From Azotobacter bryophylli (lineage in GTDB: Bacteria; Pseudomonadota; Gammaproteobacteria; Pseudomonadales; Pseudomonadaceae), in assembly GCF_042643485.1 (NCBI RefSeq), contig NZ_JBHRSJ010000019.1:62001-126000 (forward strand): DNA of 64,000 nucleotides, read 5' to 3'. Positions within the stretch are counted from its first letter, which is position 1. Each line of letters starts with the position of its first letter. Positions 6,866-14,647 of this stretch are shown here, piece after piece. The position numbers and the translations under genes are program-made. The notes under the pieces are model-generated. The model was not told the origin of the DNA and ran no database searches. It was given only the letters and a program-made list of their open reading frames with translations.

Positions 6866-7810
6866 ATGGCTCCGTTCGTTCTTCCGGCGCTGCTGCGCCG
6901 CTCCCGTGCCGCCCGGGCCTGCGCGCCCGATCGGCTGGACTTCCATCTGCGCAAGCGCCTCGTCGCGGCGGACGGGCCCGTCACCCTGGATGTGGCGCTG
7001 AGTCTTTCCCGCGGCGAAAGCCTGGCCCTGCTCGGCCCCTCCGGCACCGGCAAGACCAGCCTGTTGCGCCTGCTGGCCGGCCTGCTGCCGGCGGACGACG
7101 GCCACGTCGCCGCCTTCGGCCGCCTCTGGCTGGACTGCGCCGCCGGCATCGACCTGCCGGCCCGCCGCCGCCGGGCCGGGCTGGTGTTCCAGGACTACGC
7201 GCTGTTCCCCAACATGAGCGTGCGCGGCAACGTGCGCTTCGCCCTGCCGCGCGGCGTGCCGAGCAGCCGGGCCGACCAGCTGCTGGAGCTGGTCGGTCTC
7301 GCCGGCCTCGCCGATCGGGCGCCGGGACGTCTGTCCGGCGGCCAGCAGCAACGCCTGGCCCTGGCCCGCGCCCTGGCCGCGGAGCCCGAGCTGCTGCTGC
7401 TCGACGAGCCGCTGTCGGCCCTCGACGGCGCCCTGCGCCGCGAGCTGCAGGAAGCGCTCGCCGCCCTGCGCGCGCGCCAGCGCACCACCCTGATCCTGGT
7501 CACCCACGATCCTGCCGAGGCCCTGCGCCTGGCCGACCGGGCGGTGCTGCTGGAGGCCGGTGCGGTGGTCGCCGACGGCAGCCCGGCCGCGCTGTTCGGC
7601 GCCGATGCGGCCGACGCTCCGCTGCTGCTCGCCGGGCGCGTCCTCGTTTGCGAAACCGCCGCCGACGGCAGTCCGCGCTACCGCATCGAGAGCCAGGGCC
7701 GCCAGTGCCTGGCCCGCGTCGCGCCCGGCACCGTCCTCGCCCCCGGCGACGGCGTGCTGCTGAGCGCCGGCGACTGGCGGGCGACCCCGCTCGCCGCCCG
7801 CCGGCCATGA
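6866..7810 (+). CDS. ABC transporter ATP-binding protein, molybdate/sulfate type
   Basis: A 314-residue ATPase. Walker A is GPSGTGKTS (57-65), the Q-loop VFQDYALFPNMSV, the signature LSGGQQQRLALARAL, Walker B LLLLDEPLSALD and the switch His is in LVTHDPAEA. The last 80 residues look like a short TOBE-type regulatory domain. It is most like ATPases of the molybdate/sulfate/Fe(III) class. It lies behind modG on the plus strand and ends two bases before the convergent ModB-like permease gene, its likely partner. A GGGGGA ribosome site lies 6 bases before the ATG. It is best regarded as the ModC-like subunit of the second system. Confidence 0.85.
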   Translation: MAPFVLPALLRRSRAARACAPDRLDFHLRKRLVAADGPVTLDVALSLSRGESLALLGPSGTGKTSLLRLLAGLLPADDGHVAAFGRLWLDCAAGIDLPARRRRAGLVFQDYALFPNMSVRGNVRFALPRGVPSSRADQLLELVGLAGLADRAPGRLSGGQQQRLALARALAAEPELLLLDEPLSALDGALRRELQEALAALRARQRTTLILVTHDPAEALRLADRAVLLEAGAVVADGSPAALFGADAADAPLLLAGRVLVCETAADGSPRYRIESQGRQCLARVAPGTVLAPGDGVLLSAGDWRATPLAARRP

Positions 7811-7812
7811 GG

Positions 7813-8508
7813 CTACAGCGCCCGGAGCCTGCGCAGCATGGCGAAGAGGGCGAGGGAGACCAGGCCGATCAGCAGCGACAGCAGGGCGGCGCGTTCGAAT
7901 TCGCCGCTGCCGACGGCGTTGAAGATCTCCAGCGACACCGTGGTGGTGCGGCCGGCGACGTTGCCGCCGAGCATCAGGGTGATGCCGACCTCGCCCAGCG
8001 AGCGGCCGAGGCCGAGGGCCAGCCCGGCGGCCAGGGCGCCGCTGACGTTGGGCAGCAGCACGCGCAGGAAGATCTCCGTCTCGCCCTTGCCGAGCACCCG
8101 CGCCGCCTCGGCGAGGCGCCCGGAAACGTTCTCCAGCGCCGACTGCACCGGCTTGACCACCAGCGGCAGGCCGGCGACGAAGGAGGCGATCAGCACGCCC
8201 CAGAAGGAGAACACCACTTCCACCGCCCACTCCTCGCTCAGCCAGGCACCGAGCGGGCCGTGGCGACCGAGCAGCAGCAGGAGGAGGAAGCCGGTGGCCA
8301 CCGGCGGGAACACCAGGGGCAGGGTCACCAGGCCGTCGAGCAGACCGCGACCGAGCCAGCGCGGTCGCGACAGGACGTAGCCCAGCGCCAGTCCGGCGAG
8401 CAGATGCAGCGCCAGCGTGGCCAGCGCCACCTCGGCGGTCAGGCGCAGGCTGTGGATCACGTCCGGCTCGCCGAACAGGGCCGCCAGTTCCCCGAGCGGA
8501 TCGTTCAC
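7813..8508 (-). CDS. Second ModB-like ABC permease
   Basis: A 231-residue permease with about five membrane helices. The EAA loop reads EAARVLGKGETEIFLRVLLP and is followed by GRSLGEVGITLMLGGNVAGR, closely parallel to the ModB motif. Its start overlaps the stop of the upstream binding-protein gene (ATGA at 8505-8508), and its stop is two bases from the convergent ATPase. It would form the membrane channel of a second oxyanion importer; molybdate, tungstate or a related anion are all possible. Confidence 0.85.
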   Translation of the reverse strand: MNDPLGELAALFGEPDVIHSLRLTAEVALATLALHLLAGLALGYVLSRPRWLGRGLLDGLVTLPLVFPPVATGFLLLLLLGRHGPLGAWLSEEWAVEVVFSFWGVLIASFVAGLPLVVKPVQSALENVSGRLAEAARVLGKGETEIFLRVLLPNVSGALAAGLALGLGRSLGEVGITLMLGGNVAGRTTTVSLEIFNAVGSGEFERAALLSLLIGLVSLALFAMLRRLRAL

Positions 8509-9284
8509 AGCCCGTGCCGCGCCAGGGCGGCGCGGGCCTCGGACGTCTCCAGGAAGGCCGCCAGCTCGGCGACCCCGGGCCGGTTCTCGCGGCCGCGGAT
8601 CACCCCGGCGACGATGCGGATCGGGTCGTATAGCCCCGGGTCGAGTTCCCGGTAGCCGCCGATCCGCCCGCTCAGGGCCAGGGCCTCGGTGAGGTTGACG
8701 AAGCCGGCGTCCACCTCGCCGCTGGTCAGGTAGGCCGACACCTGCGGCACCGTGGCCACCGTCAGCAGTCGTCCCTGCAGCCTGGGCGCCAGCGCGCTGC
8801 GCGCGAGGAACTGGCTGGCGGCCTTGCCGTAGACCGCGTGGCGCGGATCGGGCAGGGCGATGCGAGCGAAGCCGGGGGCGGCCAGGTCGGCGGGCTCGGC
8901 CAGTCGCTTGCCATTGGGCCAGGCCAGCACCAGCCGGCCCCGGCCGACCGGGAGATAGCGGCTGAAGGCGACCTGCCCGGCTTCCTCCAGGAACGCCTGG
9001 TCGCCCAACACCAGCGCTACCCGGTCGCTCTGCCCGGCCTGGGCGAGGACCTGGCCCATGTTGCCGAAGAGGGGTTCGAGCCTGATGCCGGAACGGCGCT
9101 CGAAGGCTGCCGCCAGTTCGCCGATCGATCGCTTGTAGCCGGCGCCGACGGCGATCATCAGGGACTCGGCGGCGAGCGCCGGACCGAGGCCGGCGCAGAA
9201 TAGGAGGACGATGGCCAGCGTCTGGCGCAGGTGGTGCAGCAGCGGGAGGCGCCCGGTCGGGGCGAAGCGGCGGGTGGTGGACAT
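8505..9284 (-). CDS. Second ModA-like substrate-binding protein
   Basis: A 259-residue exported protein; the signal peptide (hydrophobic TLAIVLLFCAGLGPALA) is cleaved before AESLMIAVGAGYK. The body resembles ModA/tungstate-binding proteins: YKRSIGELAAAFERRSG, FGNMGQVLAQAGQSD, AVYGKAASQFLARSAL and VDAGFVNLTEAL. The typical ModA oxyanion loop (SSGATG) is altered to GNMGQV, so the ligand may differ. It is translationally coupled to the permease gene and follows the other binding-protein gene by 109 bp. Confidence 0.82.
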   Translation of the reverse strand: MSTTRRFAPTGRLPLLHHLRQTLAIVLLFCAGLGPALAAESLMIAVGAGYKRSIGELAAAFERRSGIRLEPLFGNMGQVLAQAGQSDRVALVLGDQAFLEEAGQVAFSRYLPVGRGRLVLAWPNGKRLAEPADLAAPGFARIALPDPRHAVYGKAASQFLARSALAPRLQGRLLTVATVPQVSAYLTSGEVDAGFVNLTEALALSGRIGGYRELDPGLYDPIRIVAGVIRGRENRPGVAELAAFLETSEARAALARHGL

Positions 9285-9393
9285 GGGTAAAGCTCCTGGG
9301 TCGATGGATGGGTGTTCCGCTGCGCTGCGAACGCCGGCTGCCGCGGCTCGGAGCGGGTGCAGGGCGGCGAGCCGTTTCCGGGCGCCCGGGCGC

Positions 9394-10680
9394 TCATGCC
9401 GGCTCCAGTTCCGTCAGGCGTTTCGCCGCCTGCCGGCGCTGCTGCTCGGCCAGCTGCGGCCAGCCGGTCTGGCCGGCCGGCTGCGGGGAGCCTTCGAGGC
9501 TGCGGCGGAAGATCGCCAGCAGCTGCGGATCGCGCGCCTGGCGCTCGTCCAGCGGGGGCTTGCAGAGCTGCCGGCGGATCTCGTCCAGACGCACGCCGCG
9601 CTGGCGCTCCAGCTCGTGGACCCGTGCCCACAGCCGGCAGAGCTCCTCGTGGCGGTGCACCAACATCTGCTCGAACAGCGTGGCGATCAGCCCCAGCCGT
9701 CCGCTCGCGGAGTCGCCCCGGTAGGCATAGGCGCCGGTGGCGGCCGCCCGGAAGGGATCGTGGTAGCCGGCCGGCAGTTGCCGGTAGACCGAAGGCCGCA
9801 CCGGCAACTTGCGGATGCCCGGTGCGCTCAGCAGGCGCTGGCCCCGCTCGGAGAGGAGGAAGGCGACGAAGGCCTCGGCCGCCTGCGGATGGGCGCTGGC
9901 GGCGGTGATCGCCACGTGTCCGGGCGCGAGGCCGCCGCTGGCCGGATAGACGAATTCCAGCGGCGCGTCGTCGGCGACGGGGGCGTCCGCGGACAGGCCG
10001 ACCGCGGCGCGCCGGTCGCCCACTTCGTCGCGGACCGTGCCCGAGCCATGGCGCACCAGGCAGGACAGGCCGGCGATCTCGCTCCACAGCGCCCAGCCCC
10101 GTTCCCAGCCATGGGCCTGCAGGACGATGTCGACCATCGCCGCGGCGAAGCCGAACTGGCTCGGCACCGGCAGGGCTATCCGCCCGGCCAGGCGCGGGTC
10201 GGCCAGATCCGCCCAGTCGCGGGGGCGGGGCACTCCCAGGGCGGCCAGGGCCGGCGGGTCGATGGCGAAGCCGTGGCCGACCATCTCGGTGGCCAGGTAG
10301 TGCCCCTGCGGTCCGACCAGTTCGAGCCCGGCGACGCATTCGGGCAGCTCGCCGCGGTCCAGGCGCAGAGGCCGCCAGGCGCCGCTCTGGCGCAGGGCCT
10401 CGAAGGTCCGTGGCGAGGCGGACCAGTAGACGTCCACGCCGCCCTGGCCGAGCCGGGAGAGCAGGGCGAGCGCTTCGTGGGGCCGGCGTCGGATCAGATT
10501 CAGCCGGTACTCGGGATGGGTTTCCCGGAAGGCGGCTGCGAAGGCCGAGAGCGCCGGCTCGGCATGGCCGGTCAGCACCACCAGCTCGTCGGGCCCGGCG
10601 GCCAGCAGCGGGCGCGCGGCGCAGAGCAGCCCGAGGGCGCCGAGCAGGCGGCGGCGGGTCAGGGAGGGATTGCAGGGCAT
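9394..10680 (-). CDS. Extracellular solute-binding protein (Fe(III)-type) with a C-terminal extension
   Basis: A 428-residue exported binding protein. The N-terminus TRRRLLGALGLLCAA suggests a twin-arginine or lipoprotein-free Sec signal. The first 310 residues follow the Fe(III)/spermidine-type fold (ELVVLTGHAEPALSAFAAAF, GVDVYWSASPRTFEAL, DWADLADPRLAGRIALP), and roughly 110 charged helical residues follow. The ATG at 10680 has GGAG 6 bases upstream; a longer start at 10833 is possible and would begin 23 bases from the predicted sigma-54 start. It heads the operon with the second ModA/ModB genes. The ligand is unknown. Confidence 0.75.
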   Translation of the reverse strand: MPCNPSLTRRRLLGALGLLCAARPLLAAGPDELVVLTGHAEPALSAFAAAFRETHPEYRLNLIRRRPHEALALLSRLGQGGVDVYWSASPRTFEALRQSGAWRPLRLDRGELPECVAGLELVGPQGHYLATEMVGHGFAIDPPALAALGVPRPRDWADLADPRLAGRIALPVPSQFGFAAAMVDIVLQAHGWERGWALWSEIAGLSCLVRHGSGTVRDEVGDRRAAVGLSADAPVADDAPLEFVYPASGGLAPGHVAITAASAHPQAAEAFVAFLLSERGQRLLSAPGIRKLPVRPSVYRQLPAGYHDPFRAAATGAYAYRGDSASGRLGLIATLFEQMLVHRHEELCRLWARVHELERQRGVRLDEIRRQLCKPPLDERQARDPQLLAIFRRSLEGSPQPAGQTGWPQLAEQQRRQAAKRLTELEPA

Positions 10681-10866
10681 GGCCGGCTCCGCGCTCAGAA
10701 CAGCGGACCGACCCGCGGGGGCGTCGCGGTGCGGCGAGTCGGCAGCGAAGCGTTGTCGGAGGGGCCGATGGCCCGTGCGAAGCGAAACGACGGCGAATAC
10801 GAATGCATGGGAAACCCCTGATCTGGCCTCCATGGCGTCTATTTTTCCTGTGTTCCCATCTGCCTA

Positions 10867-10882
10867 AGCAAGCACGGTGCCA
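10867..10882 (-). promoter_or_regulatory. Sigma-54 promoter of the second transport operon
   Basis: Read on the minus strand, TGGCACCGTGCTTGCT is a full match to TGGCAC-N5-TTGCW. Transcription would start near 10855, leaving a leader of about 175 bases before the ATG at 10680. Confidence 0.75.
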
Positions 10883-10966
10883 GTATTCCGCTCGAGGGGC
10901 TCGATGAAATTAATGACGAATAATCAACTAGTTAACCTAGTAGCGCGGCTCCTTCCCGTGGGCCTT

Positions 10967-10982
10967 TGTTTTATGTACGACA
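10967..10982 (-). promoter_or_regulatory. NifA upstream activator sequence for the second transport operon
   Basis: TGTTTTATGTACGACA is an exact TGT-N10-ACA, about 86-100 bp upstream of the -24 element at 10880-10881, the usual enhancer distance. The rest of the 445-bp gap 10681-11125 holds only this promoter region and the hairpin at 11047-11082. Confidence 0.65.
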
Positions 10983-11046
10983 CTAAATAGAAAAGAACTG
11001 TGGGGAATGCGACGACGCCTGTGGCGGCGTTCGTCCCGGGAGGATG

Positions 11047-11082
11047 CTCGCCGGCACGGCGGGATGTTTCCGTGCCGGCGAG
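11047..11082 (-). terminator. Strong hairpin downstream of the 11126-11518 gene
   Basis: A 13-bp perfect stem (CTCGCCGGCACGG and its complement) around a 10-base loop. No T tract follows on the minus strand, so termination is plausible but not certain. Confidence 0.4.
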
Positions 11083-11125
11083 TCGGCGCGGGGAGGGAGG
11101 CCCGTAGGGCGAGGAGGAGCCGCGC

Positions 11126-11518
11126 TCAGCGCGGCATGTCCGGGCTCAGGCTGTAGCAGCCCTGCTCGTCGCACTGTTCGTCGCTGTGCACGATGCGATG
11201 GATCAGCCAGTGGCCGTCGTGCAGGCGCCAGGCCGCCAGCGACTCGCCGTACAGGGTGCAGGCATAGAACTCCTCGTCGTCGTCGGAGCGCAGTTCCTGG
11301 ATGCTGAAGCGGTGGGCGTAATAGCAGGGATCGTGCTGCGCGTCGTAGCCGAAGCAGCGCTCGGCGGGCAGCTCCCTGTCGCGGAAGACTTTGAAGGTCA
11401 GCGGGGTCGCCACCATCTCGCGCAAGGCGGGTGGCAGGCGGTCGCGCCACGAGGGTTGCTGGGCGGTGCGCGCTACGCTGGGCACCGTGGATGGTCGATA
11501 TTTCGCTCTGGCTAACAA
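11126..11518 (-). CDS. Conserved-looking hypothetical protein, possibly molybdenum/nif regulated
   Basis: A 130-residue protein read from a TTG at 11518, which is preceded 8 bases upstream by AAGGAGG; an alternative TTG at 11551 lacks such a site. No signal peptide or membrane helix is seen. The C-terminal half is rich in acidic, aromatic and Cys residues (HSDEQCDEQGCYSL near the end), and the segment RELPAERCFGYDAQHDPCYY lies near residue 50. No family is recognised. It lies between the molybdate and nif blocks, and its upstream region has a sigma-54-like promoter and a ModE-box palindrome, which suggest a role tied to nitrogen fixation. Confidence 0.65.
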   Translation of the reverse strand: MLARAKYRPSTVPSVARTAQQPSWRDRLPPALREMVATPLTFKVFRDRELPAERCFGYDAQHDPCYYAHRFSIQELRSDDDEEFYACTLYGESLAAWRLHDGHWLIHRIVHSDEQCDEQGCYSLSPDMPR

Positions 11519-11587
11519 GGCAGATCCCTCCTTATGGCCGTCTGTACGCAAATACTGCGCGAGTGACTCGCTCTGCGGGAGAGACCT

Positions 11588-11603
11588 AGCAAGAAGCTTT
11601 CCA
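11588..11603 (-). promoter_or_regulatory. Sigma-54-like promoter of the 11126-11518 gene
   Basis: On the minus strand, TGGAAAGCTTCTTGCT keeps GG-N10-GC and a full TTGCT, but the -24 box is TGGAAA instead of TGGCAC. It lies 70 bp upstream of the TTG start. No exact TGT-N10-ACA was found upstream; the nearest, beginning TGTCGGACTTGCG, lacks the second half. Confidence 0.45.
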
Positions 11604-11709
11604 GAGTCCTATGCAATTACATTTAATCTGTTGAATCAGTGACTTGCCGATTTCTTCCGGAGTGCTGCGGACGCCCGGGAGTTGTCGGACTTGCGTCGCT
11701 TTGGTGCGC

Positions 11710-11733
11710 CGTTATGTAGCTTGGTATATAACG
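11710..11733 (-). promoter_or_regulatory. ModE-box palindrome
   Basis: CGTTATGTA and TATATAACG are separated by six bases: a 24-bp near-perfect palindrome with the same 9-6-9 layout and CGTTAT...ATAACG ends as the E. coli modA operator as I recall it. It lies 110 bp upstream of the sigma-54-like promoter. A second palindrome, TGTAGC-N12-GCTACA (11716-11738), overlaps it. Confidence 0.6.
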
Positions 11734-11815
11734 CTACAAGGGCGCGGGCGGGGGATGCCGATTCGGGTTCCAGGCCGCCGCCGGAACGCTCCGGGTCCGG
11801 GGTGGCTAGCGGCTC

Positions 11816-13048
11816 CTAGGCTGCCGCCATCGCCTTGCGCCGGGTCTGCTCAATCTCGCGGGCCAGGCGCGGCAGCTGCACGGCGAGCAGGACGGTGAGG
11901 GCGAGCATGGTCGCGCCGCCGGTCATGAAGGCCATGGGCACAGACCAGCGTTCGGCGATGGCGCCGGCCAGCAGGCTGCCGAAGGGCATGCTGCCCAGGT
12001 AGAACATGCCGTGCAGGGCCATGATCCGCCCGCGCAGGGCGTCCGGTACCAGCCACTGCAGCAGGGTGGTGCTGGAGGTGGTGACGGCCACCAGGCTGGC
12101 CCCGCCCACGGCCAGCAGCAGGCAGGCCAGCCAGAAGATCTGGTTGCTGGCGAAGCCGATGCAGGACAGGCCGAACAGCAGGGCGCCACCGGTCATGCTG
12201 ACCTCCAGACGCAGCGGGGTACGCCGGGCGGCCAGCCACAGGGTGGCGGCCAGCGCGCCGATGCCCGAGGCGCCGAGCAGCTGGCCCAGGCCGGTCGGGC
12301 CGACGTCGAAGATGTCCTGGGCGTAGACCGGCAGCAGGGTCATCACCGGGGTCAGGCTGATGCTGGTCAGGGTCGCGGTGAACAGCAGCCAGCGCGCCGG
12401 CCGGGTCGTGCGCAGCCAGTCGAAGGACTGCCGCAGGCAGGCCTTGCCGTCCGGGGCGATCCGCCGGCCGCCGCGGATTCGCAGCAGGCTGTGCAGGGCC
12501 GCGACGTAGCTCAGGGCGTTGAGGGCGAAGCACAGGGGCGCGCCGAAGGCGGCGAACAGCACGCCGGCCAGCGGCGGGCCGATCAGCCGCGCGCCGTTGA
12601 ACACCAGGGAGTTGAGGGCCACCGCGTTGCTCAGCAGCTCGGTGCCGCCGACCAGGTTGGCGATGAAGGCATGGCGCACTGGCATCTCCAGCGCGTTGAT
12701 CCCGCCCAGGGCGAGGGAGGCGAGCAGCAGTGCCGGCAGGCCCGGCGATCCCGTCAGGCTCAGTACGATCAGCCAGCAGGCCACCAGCAGGCCCAGACCG
12801 TGGCTGATCAGCAGCAGCCGGCGCCGGTCGTGGCGATCGGCGAGCAGGCCGCCCAGCGGCGCCAGCAGCAGCGGGGCCTGTCCGGCCGCCACCACCAGGC
12901 CCAGCCACAGGGCCGAGCCGCTGTTTTCGTAAGCCAACCATGACAGTACGACCTGCTGGATCCAGTTGCCGGTCTGGGAAACGCCCTGGCCGATGAAGTA
13001 GCGCCGGAAGGCGCGATGGCTCAGGGCCCTGAAGGTATGTCGGAACAT
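11816..13048 (-). CDS. MFS transporter, EntS-like exporter family
   Basis: A 410-residue membrane protein with about twelve hydrophobic helices. The N-terminus FRALSHRAFRRYFIGQGVSQ and the loop LLADRHDRRRLL match the MFS_3/EntS group, whose best known member exports enterobactin; others export siderophores or drugs. The length is normal. It is divergent from the iscA-nif operon and shares a 269-bp gap with it. No regulator is next to it. Siderophore export would suit Azotobacter but is inference. Confidence 0.8.
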   Translation of the reverse strand: MFRHTFRALSHRAFRRYFIGQGVSQTGNWIQQVVLSWLAYENSGSALWLGLVVAAGQAPLLLAPLGGLLADRHDRRRLLLISHGLGLLVACWLIVLSLTGSPGLPALLLASLALGGINALEMPVRHAFIANLVGGTELLSNAVALNSLVFNGARLIGPPLAGVLFAAFGAPLCFALNALSYVAALHSLLRIRGGRRIAPDGKACLRQSFDWLRTTRPARWLLFTATLTSISLTPVMTLLPVYAQDIFDVGPTGLGQLLGASGIGALAATLWLAARRTPLRLEVSMTGGALLFGLSCIGFASNQIFWLACLLLAVGGASLVAVTTSSTTLLQWLVPDALRGRIMALHGMFYLGSMPFGSLLAGAIAERWSVPMAFMTGGATMLALTVLLAVQLPRLAREIEQTRRKAMAAA

Positions 13049-13138
13049 GCGCAGGGTCTGTCAGAAAAATGTGAAAAGGATACTACAGGCACCGCGGGAA
13101 GCGTCTGCCGGCCGCCGTGCCGGCTTGCTCGGCGGCCT

Positions 13139-13154
13139 TGTCGCAAAGCCGACA
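13139..13154 (+). promoter_or_regulatory. NifA upstream activator sequence of the iscA-nif operon
   Basis: TGTCGCAAAGCCGACA is an exact TGT-N10-ACA, about 95-110 bp upstream of the -24 element at 13248. Confidence 0.8.
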
Positions 13155-13247
13155 TCCCTCGTCGCTGGTCTTGTTCGCGACAGCCCGAGACGCCGCCATG
13201 TTTTTCCAACCGATTGATTATTCGGCTTTTTTATGACGGCCTGCGGG

Positions 13248-13263
13248 TGGCATATCACTTGCA
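13248..13263 (+). promoter_or_regulatory. Sigma-54 promoter of the iscA-nif operon
   Basis: TGGCATATCACTTGCA matches TGGCAY-N5-TTGCW with correct spacing. The start would be near 13275, about 43 bp before the ATG at 13318. Confidence 0.85.
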
Positions 13264-13317
13264 AAACCTCCTCGGCCAGGTTGAACACGCGACTGCAACC
13301 GCCGAGGAGACAAACCG

Positions 13318-13641
13318 ATGATTACCCTGACAGACAGCGCGAAGTCCGCGGTAACCCGCTTCATCAGCAGCACTGACAAGCCGGTCGCCGGTTTGCGCAT
13401 CCGGGTCGAGGGCGGCGGCTGCTCCGGCCTGAAGTACAGCCTGAAGCTGGAAGAGATCGGCGCCGACGGCGACCAGCTGGTGGATTGCGACGGCATCACC
13501 CTGCTGATCGACGACGCCAGCGCGCCCCTGCTCCAGGGCGTGACCATGGATTTCGTGGAAAGCATGGAAGGTAGCGGTTTCACCTTCGTCAATCCGAATG
13601 CCAGCAGCAGCTGCGGCTGCGGCAAGTCCTTCGCCTGCTAG
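13318..13641 (+). CDS. iscA: Nif-specific A-type iron-sulfur carrier, IscA-nif
   Basis: A 107-residue A-type carrier that takes part in Fe-S cluster assembly or trafficking for nitrogenase. The three conserved cysteines are present: Cys35 in GGGCSGLKY and Cys99/Cys101 in SSCGCGKSF. The protein is normal length. It is the first gene of the nif operon and lies 57 bp before nifU. Promoter and NifA site are upstream. The position, rather than sequence alone, separates it from housekeeping IscA. Confidence 0.93.
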   Translation: MITLTDSAKSAVTRFISSTDKPVAGLRIRVEGGGCSGLKYSLKLEEIGADGDQLVDCDGITLLIDDASAPLLQGVTMDFVESMEGSGFTFVNPNASSSCGCGKSFAC

Positions 13642-13698
13642 GCAACTGCGGTTGCCGGCCGGGCCGGCGCCCCAAGAATCACCAGGAGATCAGCCGTC

Positions 13699-14646
13699 AT
13701 GTGGGATTACTCGGAAAAGGTCAAAGAGCACTTCTACAACCCGAAGAACGCCGGTGCGGTGCCCGAGGCCAACGCCATCGGCGACGTCGGCTCGCTGAGT
13801 TGCGGCGACGCCCTGCGCCTCACCCTGAAGGTGGATCCGGAGACCGACGTCATCCTCGATGCCGGCTTCCAGACCTTCGGCTGCGGCTCGGCCATCGCCT
13901 CGTCCTCGGCCCTCACCGAGATGATCAAGGGTCTCACCCTGGACGAGGCGCTGAAGATCAGCAACCAGGACATCGCCGATTTCCTCGACGGCCTGCCGCC
14001 GGAGAAGATGCACTGCTCGGTGATGGGCCGCGAGGCCCTGCAGGCGGCGGTGGCCAACTACCGCGGCGAGGAGCTGGAGGACGACCACGAGGAAGGCGCG
14101 CTGGTCTGCAAGTGCTTCGCCGTGGACGAGGTCATGGTTCGCGACACCATCCGCGCCAACCAGCTCTCCACCGTCGAGGACGTGACCAACTACACCAAGG
14201 CCGGCGGAGGCTGCTCCGCCTGCCACGAGGCCATCGAGCGTGTGCTGACCGAGGAGCTGGCCGCCCGCGGCGAGGTCTTCGTCGCCGCGCCGACCAAGGC
14301 CAAGAAGAAGGTGGTCACCCTGGAGTCGCCCAAGCCCGCGCCGGCTGCCGCGCCCGCCGCTCCGACCGAGCCGGCTGCCGGCAAGATGACCAACCTGCAG
14401 CGCATCCGCCGCATCGAGACCGTGCTGGCGTCGATCCGTCCGACCCTGCAGCGCGACGGTGGCGACGTGGAGCTGCTGGACGTCGACGGCAAGAGCGTCT
14501 ACGTCAAACTCACCGGCGCCTGCACCGGCTGCCAGATGGCGGCCATGACCCTCGGCGGCATCCAGCAGCGCCTGATCGAGGAACTCGGCGAGTTCGTCAA
14601 GGTGATCCCGGTCAGCGCCGCTGCCCAGGCCCAGATGGAGGTGTGA
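13699..14646 (+). CDS. nifU: Fe-S cluster scaffold protein NifU
   Basis: A 315-residue modular scaffold on which NifS-derived sulfur and iron are built into clusters for nitrogenase. The IscU-like N-terminal domain has Cys35, Cys62 and Cys106. The central permanent [2Fe-2S] domain has Cys137, Cys139, Cys172 and Cys175. The C-terminal Nfu domain has the CTGC motif at 275-278. An Ala/Pro-rich linker of about 25 residues joins the last two domains and is slightly longer than in A. vinelandii as I recall it. Its stop is one base from the nifS start. Confidence 0.97.
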   Translation: MWDYSEKVKEHFYNPKNAGAVPEANAIGDVGSLSCGDALRLTLKVDPETDVILDAGFQTFGCGSAIASSSALTEMIKGLTLDEALKISNQDIADFLDGLPPEKMHCSVMGREALQAAVANYRGEELEDDHEEGALVCKCFAVDEVMVRDTIRANQLSTVEDVTNYTKAGGGCSACHEAIERVLTEELAARGEVFVAAPTKAKKKVVTLESPKPAPAAAPAAPTEPAAGKMTNLQRIRRIETVLASIRPTLQRDGGDVELLDVDGKSVYVKLTGACTGCQMAAMTLGGIQQRLIEELGEFVKVIPVSAAAQAQMEV

Positions 14647-14647
14647 C

